DNA of 64,000 nt from Globodera rostochiensis (GCA_018350325.1 JAEVLN010000004.1:1612001-1676000); one strand, 5' to 3'; numbered from the stretch's first letter, positions 9,332-22,050 are shown. Notes: a model not told the origin generated them from the sequence alone. Numbers and translations are program-made.

Positions 9332-12300
9332 ATGTCCGGGCATACAAATGCTGAAAGTGTGGCGGATTTGGGCGAAACAATGGTTAAAAAAAGAATGTTG
9401 GAAAATTTAAAAATAAATTAAATTTTTATTTTTTTATTTAATTTTAAAATAATTAAAAAGGCACAATTTTCAGGCCCAACTCCTTGCCGGCCTTTTGCCC
9501 CCTCTGGCGTTGGAAGCCCGGATCAGCGGAGGCCACCAGATTGGGGAGCAGTTGGTCACCCAATTGGGCCTTTCCGTCCAAGCGGCACAGAACGTCGACA
9601 TGGCAATTCTCGGTAGTGCCAAAATTGGAAATTTATTTATTAAAACTAAAACTAAAACGCGGATGCCAATAATTTTTATGAAAGTTTTGAATATTCTAAA
9701 GCGATCAGTTCCAATAAACAATGCTGATCAGCTTAGCCCTTAGAGATCAGTTGGACCGGGGAAGCCCGCCGGCGTTTTTAGGGAGGCTCAGTCCCGAATC
9801 CCGATAAAATCCATGAAAACCATTGGATTCTCGGGACTCACGGTTTATTTTGTCGCGAAAAACCCGAAATCCGATAAATCCAAAGCGAATACCGCATTTT
9901 ATAAATAATTTGTTGTTCTAATAGTGCTTCAAATTCCCACACTTCACACCTTTCTTTCTTATTTTAATTGAAAAATTTGAATTCGAAGCAAATGGAGGCG
10001 AGCGAATGTTTGAACAACGAAACGTGGCTTTTTTGGCTTTATCTCCCCCCTCCAATTACAAAAGCGCATCCGTCCAATTCATTCACTCCATCGACGACAG
10101 CCCCCCCCCCCCCCATAAGCCCGCCCCCCATCACCGGATCCGGACAGTTTGGCGCCGGTTGTTTTGGCGAGATCAATCATAACTTAGTCTTTAGGAAAGT
10201 AAATCAAACAAAATCGGTATCATTCAGAAGTTCTCGGTTTGTTGAACATTTGTACAAGCAAAAGCTAGTCGATTCGCCTTTTCTCAAAAAAGTTATAGCT
10301 TAAACTTGTAAAATCGAAATTTTTGTGCCAACTTTGCGCGCTGAGTCATAACTTTCTTTATTTAAATCGAATTGCTTAGCTTTTTTCTATTATAACATCC
10401 ACAGACATTGTGCTTTCGAATGATACCAAAATTCATTGATTTGGTCAAATAACCAAAAAGTTATAACGTTTCAATCTTTTCGACGCCAAACTGACCCCGA
10501 CTCATCGCCCATCCTTCAGTCCCCCCCCCCCCCAATTAAGCCATTGAGGGGGTCATTCACTGCTTCAATCACACAAAATCCGTTCCGCCGCTCATATTCA
10601 CTATTTTTGGAATAATATTTTCTTTTTATGCTTTTTTATTTAATTTTTTTTAAACAATATTTTTTTTTAAATCATGAATAGTTGCACTTTTAGTGCTTGT
10701 GTAGAAATGAATTTTAGAATTTGATAAATATTCACTTTCTCTTTTCATAAGGGCAACAAATTACGTGGCTCAAAATTCTTTGAAAAACTCATAAACATTT
10801 TGAGTTTGAGCAAATTCCATCAAATTTTTACTTCCTTCTCAATCACTTTTTTCCTCATTCACTTACTCATTCTTTGCTTATGATCTTTTGATGAGTTGAA
10901 ATAACTTTGTGTTTAAATAATTAATCCGCACTCTTTTCCTAATTATGTAGTCCCAATAATCCCCTCCCTGTTGGCCAAATTGGAGGGATTTGGGGGGATG
11001 TGAAAAAGTGTAACAGTTTGGCGTTGGGATCCATTTTATTTATTTATTTATCGGACAATGATGGAATGAATGAATGAATCTTTCCCCGGATTAATCGGAT
11101 GGATTTTGTGACGGATTAATCCCTTTTTCTCACATTGGCTGTGGCCCATTCTGTTTCCGGTCCGTCCGTCACACAATTTGGCGACAATTGGCCAATATTT
11201 CCGCTGTTTTGTCCATCCCTCCGGCGCCATTCATTCGATAAATTGTAAAAAGTAATTAAAAACATTTAAATCAAAAAAAGTTTAAATGGTTTAAACAAGC
11301 CAAAAAGGTCGTGTCTTTGTTTTAAACATTTGCCTTATTTTTTTAAATTAAAATGTCAATTTTTAAAAATAATTTTAAAAATTTTCGTGCCCGGCGCCTA
11401 CCGGACCTTTGTAGTCAATTTAATTTGAACTAATTTGGCGTTAACATGAAAAGACAAAAAAATAATTGGGTAGCCAAAAATGTTAAAGTCGTAACCAGTG
11501 TGGTTGAGTTCAACTCTTTCCGCAAGCACAACTTTTTAAAATTTTTAAACTGACTTTTTAAATTTCAATAATTTTAAATTATACTAACTTTTATGACCAA
11601 CATTTTCGAGCAGTACACTAACAAATATATTGTTTTTCATTTTTTCCCAAATTCATTGGCGGTCGGTGACCTCAAAAATTCGAAAAACTTTGTTTCGGTC
11701 GGTCCGGACAAATTTTGGCTTTATCAAACAGCAGCTGTCTGTCTGCCCACAAATCATAATTTTCGACTGAACCTTCACTCACTCAATTATTTAAAAGACA
11801 AATATTAATTTTGTCTTTACATATTGGCCACCGTTTTTTGAATTTTTTAAAAATTAAAATATTTAAATATAGAATCACAATTTAGTTTTGGACACAATCC
11901 CGAAAATATCCCCGTCTCTCGTTCAATCCCGAACAGCCAATTTCAAATAAAATTTATTCAACCCAATCCCGGCCTTAATTTCAAAAGTTTTAATTAGAAA
12001 TGGAGAAAGGCTAAAACCCCCCAGGCAATCACTTAGGGGCCACATAAAAGCATGGCTTCAAAAAGGGGTCCCCCGTAAAACAGAAGCGTCCGAATCTTGC
12101 TCCCGATCTCTGATTTAAGCCATTATCCCTATCCGATCAGCTCTCCCAGCACTTCTGATTTAAGCCATTAGCCCTATCCGATCAGCTCTCCCAGCACTTC
12201 TGATTTAAGCCATTATCCCTATCCGATCAGCTCTCCCAGCACAACTGATCGATCCCCCCCCCCCCCCCAGCTGTGCGTGTTCACGGGTGCGACCTTTGTG

Positions 12301-15300
12301 CACTTTTGGCCGCCGGGAATGACCGTTTAGACGGTGGAAAATATTTGTCGGGAATTTTACGATTCCTCCCCTCAGGGGAAGAAATGAAATTTGATCCCTC
12401 AATTCGGCCGATTGGAATGAATGAGCGGAGGGAACTTTGGCTTTGAAACTAAATTTTGTTGTTGTGTTTGGATTGGGACAATTGCGCTATTCTGTGCCCT
12501 TTGAGCGCGTATTTTGCTGTTTTGACATTTCGGTCCCCCATTATTATTCATTAGTGACATTAAAAGTGATAAATGACGGCAATTTTATCAGTACGTTTCC
12601 CCCTATTTAAACGAAACCAAAAAATGCAATTGCTGTTCCAGCCCCGGAGGGGGGGGGCAACAACATCAATTCAAAAAGATTTATAATCTCCCCAAATCTC
12701 CTACGGAGACTTGTCCCCCTCAACTACGGACCCTGACATTTTTAGACTTTTTTCTACCGCAGAACCCGGACTTATTAAATCTCGGAAACTCCGGGAAATG
12801 ATCCGGGGATCAGATCATTAGGGCGATCCAAATATATGAAGAAGCAACAAGACCTTTTTAAGTCTGAGATTATATTTTGGCATTTTATTCCGAGTGCCTT
12901 TTTCTGATTTTTGCTTTTAGACTCTTAACCTTTCTGTAATCAAAAGCAATTGCCAAATTTGGCCATAATGTTTGTGCCAAAATGACCTTTTTGAATGTTT
13001 GGCATTCTCTTCTGCAATGGGGCACGCGCACATTGCGTTCGCTCTGCACCAATTCTTTCCAACTTTGCATTGGCTATGACACAATGAAAATCAAATTGAA
13101 AGGTGTCAAAATATTAATTTATCAAAACTTTTTGAATTACACAAATAATTTAAATTGTAAAAACGACATAAATTGAGAAAAAAAACAATTTTCAACTTGA
13201 ACAGCTCGAACCAGCAGCACCGCTTTTGTGGTCGGCATCGGCTCATTCATGGCCTACAAATTGTTTTGCCGCATGGCCCGGTCGAACTGCTTGTGGACAA
13301 CGCTTGATCAGTTGGTTCAGCAACGGACACTCGCCACATTGGTTGACCCGTCGTCGACAAGTCCGAGCAGGACGGTGGAACTCACTGAAGTATTTAATTG
13401 GGCATGAAATATTTTTTTTATTTTTCGCTTTTTTATTTGTTATATAATATTAAAATTTAATTTACAAAATATTTCCAAATTTTATTTATTTAATAGGGCT
13501 TTTACGCTGTTCGGCTTGGAGGTGAAAATGAGCTGTTGCGAAAGCTGGACGAATGCCTTTGCGGGAAGGACAGTGCATCAACAGATGTTGCTGGTACTGC
13601 TCGACAGGACGAAAAAGTGGCTGTTGTCCAGGTCGAATATTTGATTTTAATATATATATATTTAATTTAAAATAAAGAAACAATTTGTTCTGTACACAAA
13701 AAGCAGCGTTTAATCAATCAAATTTTCATTAAACCTCTAACCGCAGGCGGATAACCGTAATTTTAGAACAGTCACGAACACGGGCGCTTAACGATAATTA
13801 GATTTTAGGGAGGGCAGATACGGTTAAGAAAATCGAAATTTAATTAAAATTCTAACAAAATTTTTACAATTTAATTTAAGGTCCGGCATGGCAGCACTCT
13901 TCGGCGTCTGATTCGGCAGAACAAACGCGTGCAACGCGAGGGAATTGAGGCTTTACAGGTGAACCAAGGCATTCGGAAGAGTTTTACGGCTTTTGTAATG
14001 CTTTATGCCAGAATCACATTAATTTTTTTAATATTTAAAAGCGTTGAAATAATTTAAAGTATTTGGCCAATGTTTTTTTCATTTTAATTGATGGTTTGTT
14101 AGCAAGAACAAAACGCCACAGAAGGCATTCTGATGCGGGGTGAACGGCGTCATAAGCAGGAGAGGGACGACGACGAGGAATCAATGATCAGGTAAGCATT
14201 GAAAGTGATCGGACATTAAAACGTTTTCTTTTGATGATCAGTGTTTTGTTTTGCTGATTTGAATTTTTTTTTGAATGGTCTGTTCCCCCTCTGATTGATT
14301 TGATCAGTAATCGGGGATCACACACACACATTTCTTTGATCAAAATTGATAGCCGAGACTGACTAATTCATGCTTTTCCTTCCCCCCCCCCCTCTCTCAG
14401 TGGCATCAGCAATTTGACCTCCGCGTCGCGCATAAAGCCCAATCCGCATGCAGTCGAGCGCGTGCCGCCATTGCAGTTGCCGCAAGAGGACGAGTCGGCC
14501 GCCGTCACCGCCGCGTCCTCCTCCGCCGTCTCAACGCCAATGTCCGCGCTGCTCCATTGCCCCAACGCGGACGAGGAGTTGTGCTGGGAGAACGAATTCT
14601 CCTCCGCCAGCGAGGCAGGCGATGCGGTGGACGCACGGCAAACGGACGACGAAATGGGCGAGCCGGAAGGTGCGCAAAAATGTGAAGAAGTGCTCGAGAC
14701 TTGAGTGCCATTCAGCAAAATTTGAGAGAATCTCGAGAGTTTTTGAGTCCTTTCAGAAGATATATAGTAGAGGAATTTTTTCCGGGCAAATCTTGACCTG
14801 GTGGTCCTACGGCATTTTTTGTGTGAATTGTGCCGAGGAATTTTTTCCGGGCAAATCTTAACCTGGAGGTCCTACGGCATTTTTTGTGTGAATTGTCCCG
14901 AGGAATTTTGTCCGGGCAAATCTTGACCTGGTGGTCCTACGGCATTTTTTGTGTGAATTGTCCCGAGGAATTTTGTCCGGGCAAATCTTGACCTGGTGGT
15001 CCTACGGCATTTTTTGTGTGAATTGTCCCGAGGAATTTTGTCCGGGCAATTCTTGACATGGTCCCTACGGCATTTTCTACGTGAATTATGCCGTTTGAAG
15101 GATTTTCCATTGATGGCAATTTCAAATGCTTTTTATGTTAAAAATTGTGAACATTAAGGACTGTTCTTGTTCCGCGAACGTTGCAACAGTCTGGGAAGCA
15201 TCTCTCAATTGTCGGCAATGAAAAACTTGGAGCGAATGTTTCGGGGGATGCCGGATTGGCATGCCGAGCCGAATATTGACGAGTGCCATTTGGTGGGCAC

Positions 15301-16743
15301 ACAGTTACAGCAGCAACATCAACTTGTGGACACCGCTCTTGACAACGTACAGAAAGAATACAAAATGCCATTTAAAAAATGTGCCAAATTAATCAATAAA
15401 AAAAAAGAAAATTTACCACATTTAATGACCAAATCCTGGTTAAAATTTAGGTCAGCACAAGTTTTTATTTAGTTGCGCGACTTGGACAGGCTCGAAAGCG
15501 CCACCAATGTGTCGTCGTCGATGGCCAGCAGTCGGTTGGCACGGCGATGTTGGCTGGAAACGGAGGATGGCACAAATCGGCCGGCTGCCGCGGCATTTCC
15601 CCGCGAGGCATACAAAATCGTAGGGCCAAAGTTGGTGGACTAACCGAATGAGTGAAATTGAATTTGTTTCAACTTTTGTTGCCTTTCCAGAAGCGATTTT
15701 GACTTTTCCGAAATGTCTTCAATTTGTTCGCGCTCACAGTTGATCGCGGCGGAACGAGGCCGGAAGCAGCAGCAGCACTTCAGCGCGTGCCGATCCCAGG
15801 GGTAATCAATTAGTCAGTAATTGGTTGGCCCCTAGGGGTTGTACCCCGGCATCGACGCCTCCCGGCATGCCGACCCTGTTTAGTCAACATTCTCGCCCTC
15901 GGCCATTTGTTCCCAACCCTCCGCTATTCTCGTACCCCGAAGGGCGGGGTGCAATGACTATTTTTTAATGTTCACAAAATGCCAACACTTTCATTCAGTC
16001 TCTGGGAACTTTGTGGTGCCGACGTTGATCGCCGAAATTCTTCTCGCTTTTCGTCCGAGAAGATAACAATCGGTGCCAGCGGCGACGATGGCACTGAGCA
16101 GTACCAGAAACATCAACAGCAGCAGTTGCTGACGCCAATGTCGTCGACCGGCATTTCTTCTTCGACGATGGTGGACAGTGTGATCAGTTGCCATTCGTCG
16201 TTGGCCTCAACTTCGGCATTTTCGACAAGGCAAAGGTCCCCCTCCGCTCAACACTCTTTTTTTTGTATTGATATATCAAATCAAAAATAAGGGAAATTCC
16301 AATCGAATTCAGTTGGAATCAGTGGTTGGTTACGCTAATCAGTGTTTTTTTCCATTTTTGCAGATCGTGTACGGATGATGGTGCCGGTGGTGGTGATGCT
16401 GGCGTGATGTTCGACTCGGCCATTGTCAGCGACAGTGCCCAATCCAATTTGGGACTTGGCGACGGCATCGAACATGAAAATGAGGACGATTTTGACGGAT
16501 TGTCCAGGCTTGCCAAAGACGGAGTGATACGGTAAAAAATAATAAAATAAAAATTGAGGATTGAGTAAATTTGTTTTTTTGCGATTTTTCAGAAGGTTTT
16601 GCCCGCCAAATGCGGCCGCACAGATCAGTGATCATTCAACACCGGTGAGGCAGTATCAGAAGCGAGCAGTAGCAGCAACACAACAACGCCGGCGTGGTTC
16701 GTCTGCCCATGGCTCGGAGAACAGCCTTGAGTGGTTCTACTGA
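9332..16743 (+). CDS. 652-aa single-pass membrane protein of unknown family with FFAT-like motif
   Basis: Thirteen exons join in phase to 653 codons: 9332-9382, 9474-9612, 13205-13389, 13497-13631, 13881-13958, 14103-14191, 14401-14669, 15159-15346, 15473-15630, 15691-15801, 15999-16235, 16364-16531 and 16593-16743. The start ATG 9332 begins MSGHTNAESV. One hydrophobic segment (TAFVVGIGSFMAYKLF, about residues 68-83) is the only membrane span. A basic stretch follows (VRHGSTLRRLIRQNKR), then Ser/Asp/Glu-rich disordered sequence. An acidic tract leads into EFSSASE at about 291-297, which fits a phospho-FFAT motif (binds VAP proteins of the ER). The C-terminus is Gln/Ser-rich and ends SLEWFY. 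Layout recalls organelle-tethering proteins such as mitoguardins, but I cannot confirm homology. Exons from 15574 onward lie in the segmental duplication. Weak points: the 3.6-kb intron 2 and the GTTGGT donor after exon 9. Confidence 0.65.
10178..10490. repeat. Degenerate foldback element in intron 2
   Basis: Left end CATAACTTAG...AAATCA...GGTATCATTC is mirrored by GAATGATACC...TGATTTGG...AAGTTATAACG on the right. Arms of about 50 bp are imperfectly inverted around a central TCATAACTTTC region. MITE-like, family not recognised. Confidence 0.5.
12100..12250. repeat. 45-bp tandem repeat
   Basis: Three copies of a unit starting GATTTAAGCCATTA and ending CTCTCCCAGCAC, with CCCTATCCGATCAG in the middle. 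Copies are nearly identical. Lies in intron 2 of the 13-exon gene. Confidence 0.85.
14755..15085. repeat. About 65-bp tandem repeat in intron 7
   Basis: Roughly five copies of a unit with GAGGAATTTTGTCCGGGCAA, TCTTGACCTGGTGGTCC and TACGGCATTTTTTGTGTG. It lies between exons 7 and 8 of the 13-exon gene. It precedes the duplication start (15574), so it is absent from unit 2. Confidence 0.85.
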
Positions 16744-17417
16744 TCGTAAAGCGCCAAATGTGCCACAAAAAGTGCTCACAGATTAATCCCTTTAGCGCGG
16801 ATTAATTGCATCTGGCATGGCACCCAAAACTTGTCAAAAATCTTTAAATGCCAAGATTATGTGTCCTGAAAAGCTCAAAATTTGTTCGTATTTTGCTGAA
16901 ATAGACATATTGATGGATTTTTCCGGTTTTAACTTTTTGTAAAATGTAAAAATTGGTGCTTTTCATGCACAAAAGCTGGTTCTCTACCATTATGTGCCTT
17001 TTGTCAATGTGTACCGTACCGTATACCGTAATCCTCCTCCATTTTGTTTGTTTTCTTTTTTTCGACAGTACTTTTCTCCAAATGTGCCTGATGATGTATA
17101 CATGCGCAATTCTTTTGTTTGTTATTAAATGATGTCTAATAAATGCGTATGTTCAAATTTCCGCTAAAAAATTCGAAGACTACAAACATTTTACAGTTTT
17201 TACAAAAAATGTTAGCAATTGTTTGGTAATCTTCGAATTTTTTAATAAATTCCGCATCAGCTCGTCAAATTGGGATTTCAAATTCCACTTTTCTAACACT
17301 AGTGGCGATAACTCGGTAAATTTATTTCTTATAGTTTTTGGGTTTTTTAGTCATTCATTTTTATTCAACACCACAACAGATTTGGCAAGCAACCAGCAGC
17401 TTGATGCATTTGATCAG
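16744..17417. other. 3' flank of the 13-exon gene
   Basis: No gene seen. It contains TACCGTACCGTATACCGTA (about 17012-17030), the point where unit 2 departs from unit 1. Also here is one copy of the dispersed word TTCGAAGACTACAAACATTTTACAG (about 17170-17197), repeated near 26155, 29530, 39520 and 42290. Confidence 0.6.
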
Positions 17418-17812
17418 TCAGTACTGGCGAAAGCGGATGTGGAAACTTTGTGTGCCATTGAATGTGCGCAGGTTGAGCATTGCGTGCCCGTTTGCTGCTG
17501 TCACAGTTTCCTCCTCGAGGGCACAAACGTCGCTCGGGCAGCACAATCTGCGATAAACTTCACATGTCCAGGCGCCCTGATTGCTTACCGTAGTCCCGGG
17601 CCAGGAAATGGCCATTCTTTGCGAATCTCCTCGGTGTGAATCTCCAGGAAACCGCGTGTGCACGCGTCCGCACAATTGGTGCCAATGTCCTTAATTTGAA
17701 TGGCAATTTTCTTGCCTGAGTCTGCCCTTATGAGCCAATGTTTTTCGGAGCAAAAGTCAGCGTCGACTTCGCCGTTTAGCTTTAATGAGACCCAATTAGC
17801 ACAATATACCAC
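17418..17812 (-). pseudogene. CUB-domain remnant of astacin A
   Basis: Downstream of the stop at 17813-17815 the same minus-strand frame continues with CUB-like sequence: WVSLKLNGEVDADFC, KHWLIRADSGKK, CADACTRGFLEI. A second frame then carries WTCEVYRRLCCPSD and FHIRFRQY. It is cut off by the in-frame TAG, and the frame changes at about 17590 with no intron of believable size (GTAAGCAATCAG would be 12 nt). In nematode astacins a CUB domain usually follows the EGF-like module, so this is the decayed tail of the gene. Unit 2 has deleted it entirely. Confidence 0.65.
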
Positions 17813-19905
17813 CTAATTATTTGTTACATCATTCCAATTGTCAGTTGCCTGGATCTCTGAATAAGCAACGCTTTTAGGAATAATTAAATTGGGGGGGGGC
17901 AACCTTTTCCTTTCAGAGTTTCGCAATTTGCGCCGGTGTACTCTGGTTTGCAAATGCACGCAGAGCAGTTTTTTGGATTCTGGAAACCGTTTCCATTTCC
18001 ACATTGCGTGTGAGTTGCACAGGTCACTGAACTTATTTTATTTTCATCCCAATTAAATATTTAATTTTAATTCTCTTACAAAAGTTCACGCTGGTTCCAT
18101 CCTGATAGAAACTCAGCGAGCAATACAGCCGGTTTATTTCAAGTACATCCCGGAAACTTGGAAAATGTTGTGGCCCAAAAGAATTGCTGAATTCAGCTCC
18201 CTTTTTGGCCATCATGCTTACACCCTCATCCTTTGAAAATGCACCTATCAAAAAGAAATGTTTTTCTTAATACGTATTTATTTTTTGATGAAAAATTCTT
18301 TTAGGAAAATAAAATCATTTTTAAATTTTTGCAAAAAATAGTTTGTTTTATTTTTATCAGATTTTGAGCAAATCAGACTGATGAGCTTTAAGAAAGAATT
18401 TTTAAATTTGCCATTTAAATCCTCTAAAATTTACATACTTGCATCAAAATGTGTAACCGAGCCAAGGTCATAACCAATGTCCCAGTCAATGAGAGTGTTT
18501 CCAGTTTGTCGATCGAACTGGTCCACATAATTCGGATTGGCATTGCGCGCGTAAATCCAAAAATGGCTATCGCGGTCAAGGCGAGAATGTTCATGCCAAA
18601 GGCCCAAGGTGTGCGCTATTTGGTGATGAATTATTCCGTCCTGAAATGCCTGCCACTTTTTACATTTTATTGATCGATCAGTTAGTTATCATTTCAGATT
18701 GAAAAAATTATTGGACCAATATTATTAATTAATGGCATTTTTTTGTTTAATTAATTCTTCCATTTTTATTGTATTTTTGCCCGTTAATACCGATTCGCAT
18801 CCGGGGCCAAGGTTGATTGGCTGTGTGAAATCGACTCTGACCATTCCAATCCTGGAAAAGCAGCCATTGTCAGCACTTGTGAAATGAATTCGGGAAATGG
18901 TGCCATCGGAATTGTCCTCGGTCAGATTGAGGCAGCTCTTTTTATTCCAAAAGGTCAGTGCCCTTTCAATGCGGCCTTTCAATTCGTTGTCTAAAATTTT
19001 ATTATTTTTGATTTATTGCTAATATTTAACCGTTAAGGCTTTTTATTTATTGCTAATTATTTAATCGTTAAGGCTTTTTATTTATTGCTAATTATTTAAT
19101 CGTTAAGGCTTTTTTTTATTGCTAATTATTTAATCAATGGGTTTTTTATTTATTGCTAATTATTTAATCGTTAGGGCATTAAGTTCGAAAACAAAGACCG
19201 TGCCCCATTTTTAATTTGCATCAAAAATTTAAATATATCTCGAAAAATCTCGTCGAGATTTTCGGAATCTTGATGGAAACGGTTGGTTCAATTCAAATTT
19301 GAATTAATGTGAAAATCTTCGAAAAACGGACACATTCCCATAATAATTTACGGTTGTAAATTCACATCAAAAAATAATTATTGAAATTTTCATCAAAATT
19401 TTTCGAGATTTTCTTTCGTAACTTTAAATGTTTACATACTGATGCTCTCGTCGAATGAGTATTTGATGTCCATTGGCCATTGTCTCAACACATTTCCAAT
19501 TCCCGCTCCGCGCTTGAATCTGCCCGTTGCTTGTTTTGACACATCGCCAAACAGAAGTTGCACTTGCGCAGGGGTCAGAAAAATGTCGCCTTGCCACAAC
19601 GCTCCCGAGAATTTTGACTTTTCATTTAGCTCAAGAATTGACGGCGTCTTCGTTCTGCTTTCATTCGAATGCTTTGCACGGCATTCGTTTAGCTTCTTCA
19701 GCATCGATTGCAATTTCTCGTCCTTTTGCTGCTCTTCGGTCAATTTGTCCATCGCGGGCTTCATCTTTTCCCGATGCATTGCCAGCAATTTTTTGACTTG
19801 CTCGACTTGAATTTGTTCATCGTACAGTCTTCCGCTTCCGCTTCCCATTTTCAATTCGATGGCCAACAGCACAATTGCTATGGTGCCAAACCAAATTTGG
19901 TTCAT
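17813..19905 (-). CDS. Astacin-family protein A, predicted catalytically dead
   Basis: Six minus-strand exons in phase: 19905-19440, 18990-18791, 18640-18439, 18244-18080, 18026-17904, 17856-17813 (399 aa). Signal peptide MNQIWFGTIAIVLL; helical propeptide with the WQGD inhibitory-switch motif; RFKRGAG furin-like site before the catalytic domain. The zinc site reads HHQIAHTLGLWHEHSR: the family motif is HExxHxxGxxH, and the catalytic Glu is Gln here (about residue 229). The Met-turn is SVTHF instead of SxMHY, so the Met and the Tyr ligand are both lost. Then an EGF-like module (GFQNPKNCSACICKPEYTG), and the coding frame stops soon after entering the CUB region (IQATDNWNDV). Likely a secreted, zinc-binding non-enzyme, or a gene in decay. 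The intact frame through four exons argues for selection until recently. Another ATG lies at 19938. Confidence 0.75.
19010..19185. repeat. 36-bp tandem repeat in astacin A intron 1
   Basis: Four to five copies of a unit built on GGCTTTTTATTTATTGC and TAATTATTTAATCGTTAA. Unit 2's astacin lacks this array, so it arose or was lost after duplication. Confidence 0.85.
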
Positions 19906-20384
19906 TTTTTGGGTCGTAAAATCGGAATTTGTTAGCAATTGGAGGGATGGGGAATTTTAGGAATCAAAAAATGGTTGAAACGTTTGGGAAATGTTGCTTT
20001 TAAAAGGCTTTAATGGTAAGGAATAATGACCGATGCATTTGATTCATTCTTTTTTCCCAATTTTTTGTTTAGTTTTATTTTAATAACATTTTATTTTATT
20101 CCCTAACCTTTTCATAAGAATTTGTTTTATTCATTTTTCTATAGTTTTATTAATCATTTTCCTTACAATTCGTTAATATCATTTCATTTAAGAAAATTTG
20201 TTTGGTGCCATTTTAATTTCCCTATTTTATTATTCATTTATTCAAAATTCACGTTCGTATCATTTTTGTCTCTTTGTGTTTAATTTATTAATCATCCATA
20301 TTTCTGCCTCCCTCACCTCTATTCATTTCTTTCCTTTTAATTTATGATTCAATTTTATTTTTATTAATTTAATCAGTTTTATCC

Positions 20385-20505
20385 AAGTTAAGGACAATTC
20401 GTCAGTGAAAGACGACAATTCGTCAAAGGACAATTCGTCAGTGAAAGACGACAATTCGTTAAAGGACAACTAATTTCTGATAAGCTTAAAATTTCTTAAT
20501 CGCAC
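20385..20505. repeat. Orphan GT31-intron minisatellite (GGACAATTCGTCA)
   Basis: Repeats of GGACAATTCGTCA with AGTGAAAGAC spacers, then GGACAACTAATTTCTGATAAG. This is the signature of intron 2 of the complete GT31 genes (for example 40430-40560), but no GT31 exon remains beside it. The same remnant with its exon survives at 38815-38982. Confidence 0.75.
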
Positions 20506-20856
20506 TCAGTTTTGTATCACGTCATTAGAGTTTTTACCCACGTACAAATTTTATCGGAATTCTAATTTTTAGCGCATATTCAGCTTATTTCAAAAAGATT
20601 CATAAGAAAAATACAATTAAAATGAAAAAGGCTCAACTCAAGATTATTTTCATTCTTTATTCCAAAAAATGCTTTAAAGTTTAAACACTTCGCCAAATGC
20701 ATTTGAATTGCCCAATAACACCGTACGCCAAAAATATGGGCGAATGCCGACACATTTCGGTGCTTGGGCTGATGAGCAAAAATCAGATCGGTGACCAAAG
20801 GAAAAAGAAACGTGTAAATGAAGAAAAAAAATCAAAATAATTATTCAAAATCATAT

Positions 20857-22009
20857 TTAATTTGTGTCCGTTTTTGTCTCATTTGCTGGCACGCCCTTTT
20901 CGCATTGTTCGTTTTGTGGCACTATCTAAACTGCTGGAGGGTAAAGTGCCAGTTTTGAAATAATCTTTATTATCGCACTTTTTGGTTCCCCCGAAAATGG
21001 GCACGGCCACTCTGGAACCGGGCCACCGGGGGTTTGACGCGTTCGGCCAAGATGCCCGTGTATAGGGCATCGTCAACGCTGAAGCCGACCACCTCCGAAG
21101 TTTGTGCCATCACTGCTCGAACGGCTTGGGCAGTGCCAAAATACGTGCCCCCTTCCATGTAATCCGGGTACAGCTTGCCGGGGAAATGCTTCTCTGACAC
21201 ATACCTAACAAAAATCAATAAATCAATTAAAATTCGTTAAAAAATGCCAAAAATCACCGACGATTTGGAGCTAACATGCCGGATGGGACCGGTGCCGGCA
21301 TAGACAAATCCAAAAAACGCGGCCCTCCCTTCAGCCTGTTTTCTGAACTTTTCGTCCACCCAAAATTTCCAACGTGCCAAATCCACGACGGTGTCGTCGT
21401 CTGTTTTCATTACAAATTCGGCATTTGGACAAAAATCATTTGCCATTCAAATGCAACGAAGGTCTGAGGAAATAAATTTAATACGGTCGAATACCGTACC
21501 CCTTCCTCATCACCTTCTGAAACAAGTTACGGTACGAATCCTCCAGGTCGTACCGTATCAAATCGCCATATTTTTGCTGTTCAACATCCAAAAGGGCGTC
21601 ATCTTTTGCAGCCAATTTTCCTTCGGTTTTACTCGCGTTGCCAATCACAAAACGAATGATTACGTTGTTGGGCTGAATTTTGTTTTTTTTATAATTTATT
21701 TTTAAATTTGAATTTGAATTTCCCGCATTTTTATTCAAATTTCTCCCACTGACCGCCGCCCCTCCCCAACTCCGTCGAATGCCCTCCCGGCAAACGGCCG
21801 CATCCCGGCGGCTCATCACCAACACCACGCCCAACACCGACCGGCCGGCACATGGAAAAGTGCCGGCGCCCAACGGCACTTTGACAACAAATGGCAAGTG
21901 AATGTTGGAGAAACGGACGACCGGAGAGAAATTGAACATGGAATTGTTGGGGCAACGAGACGGAGGAGGGGGACGAGAAGTTGAAGGCGTTTGGGCCAGA
22001 GACATTGGT
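20857..22009 (-). pseudogene. GT31 copy A, 5'-truncated and frameshifted
   Basis: Exons matching exons 3-7 of the complete paralogs: 22009-21754, 21672-21514, 21463-21262, 21204-20979, 20925-20857. Exons 1-2 (cytoplasmic tail and membrane anchor) are missing; the 136-bp satellite starts right beyond exon 3's acceptor. The third of these exons is 202 nt rather than 203: a G is missing in AAAAATCATTTGCC (21431 area) compared with AAAAATGCATTTGCC in the paralogs, a frameshift. At the exon junction Trp is replaced by Ser (TCG). The last exon has a large in-frame deletion, keeping only CEKGVPANETK. KTDDDTVVDL and DDALYTG are still readable. A decayed copy. Confidence 0.85.
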
Positions 22010-22050
22010 CTGAAACCACTCGTTAAAATAAGCGAAAGTCGAAGAAATGC

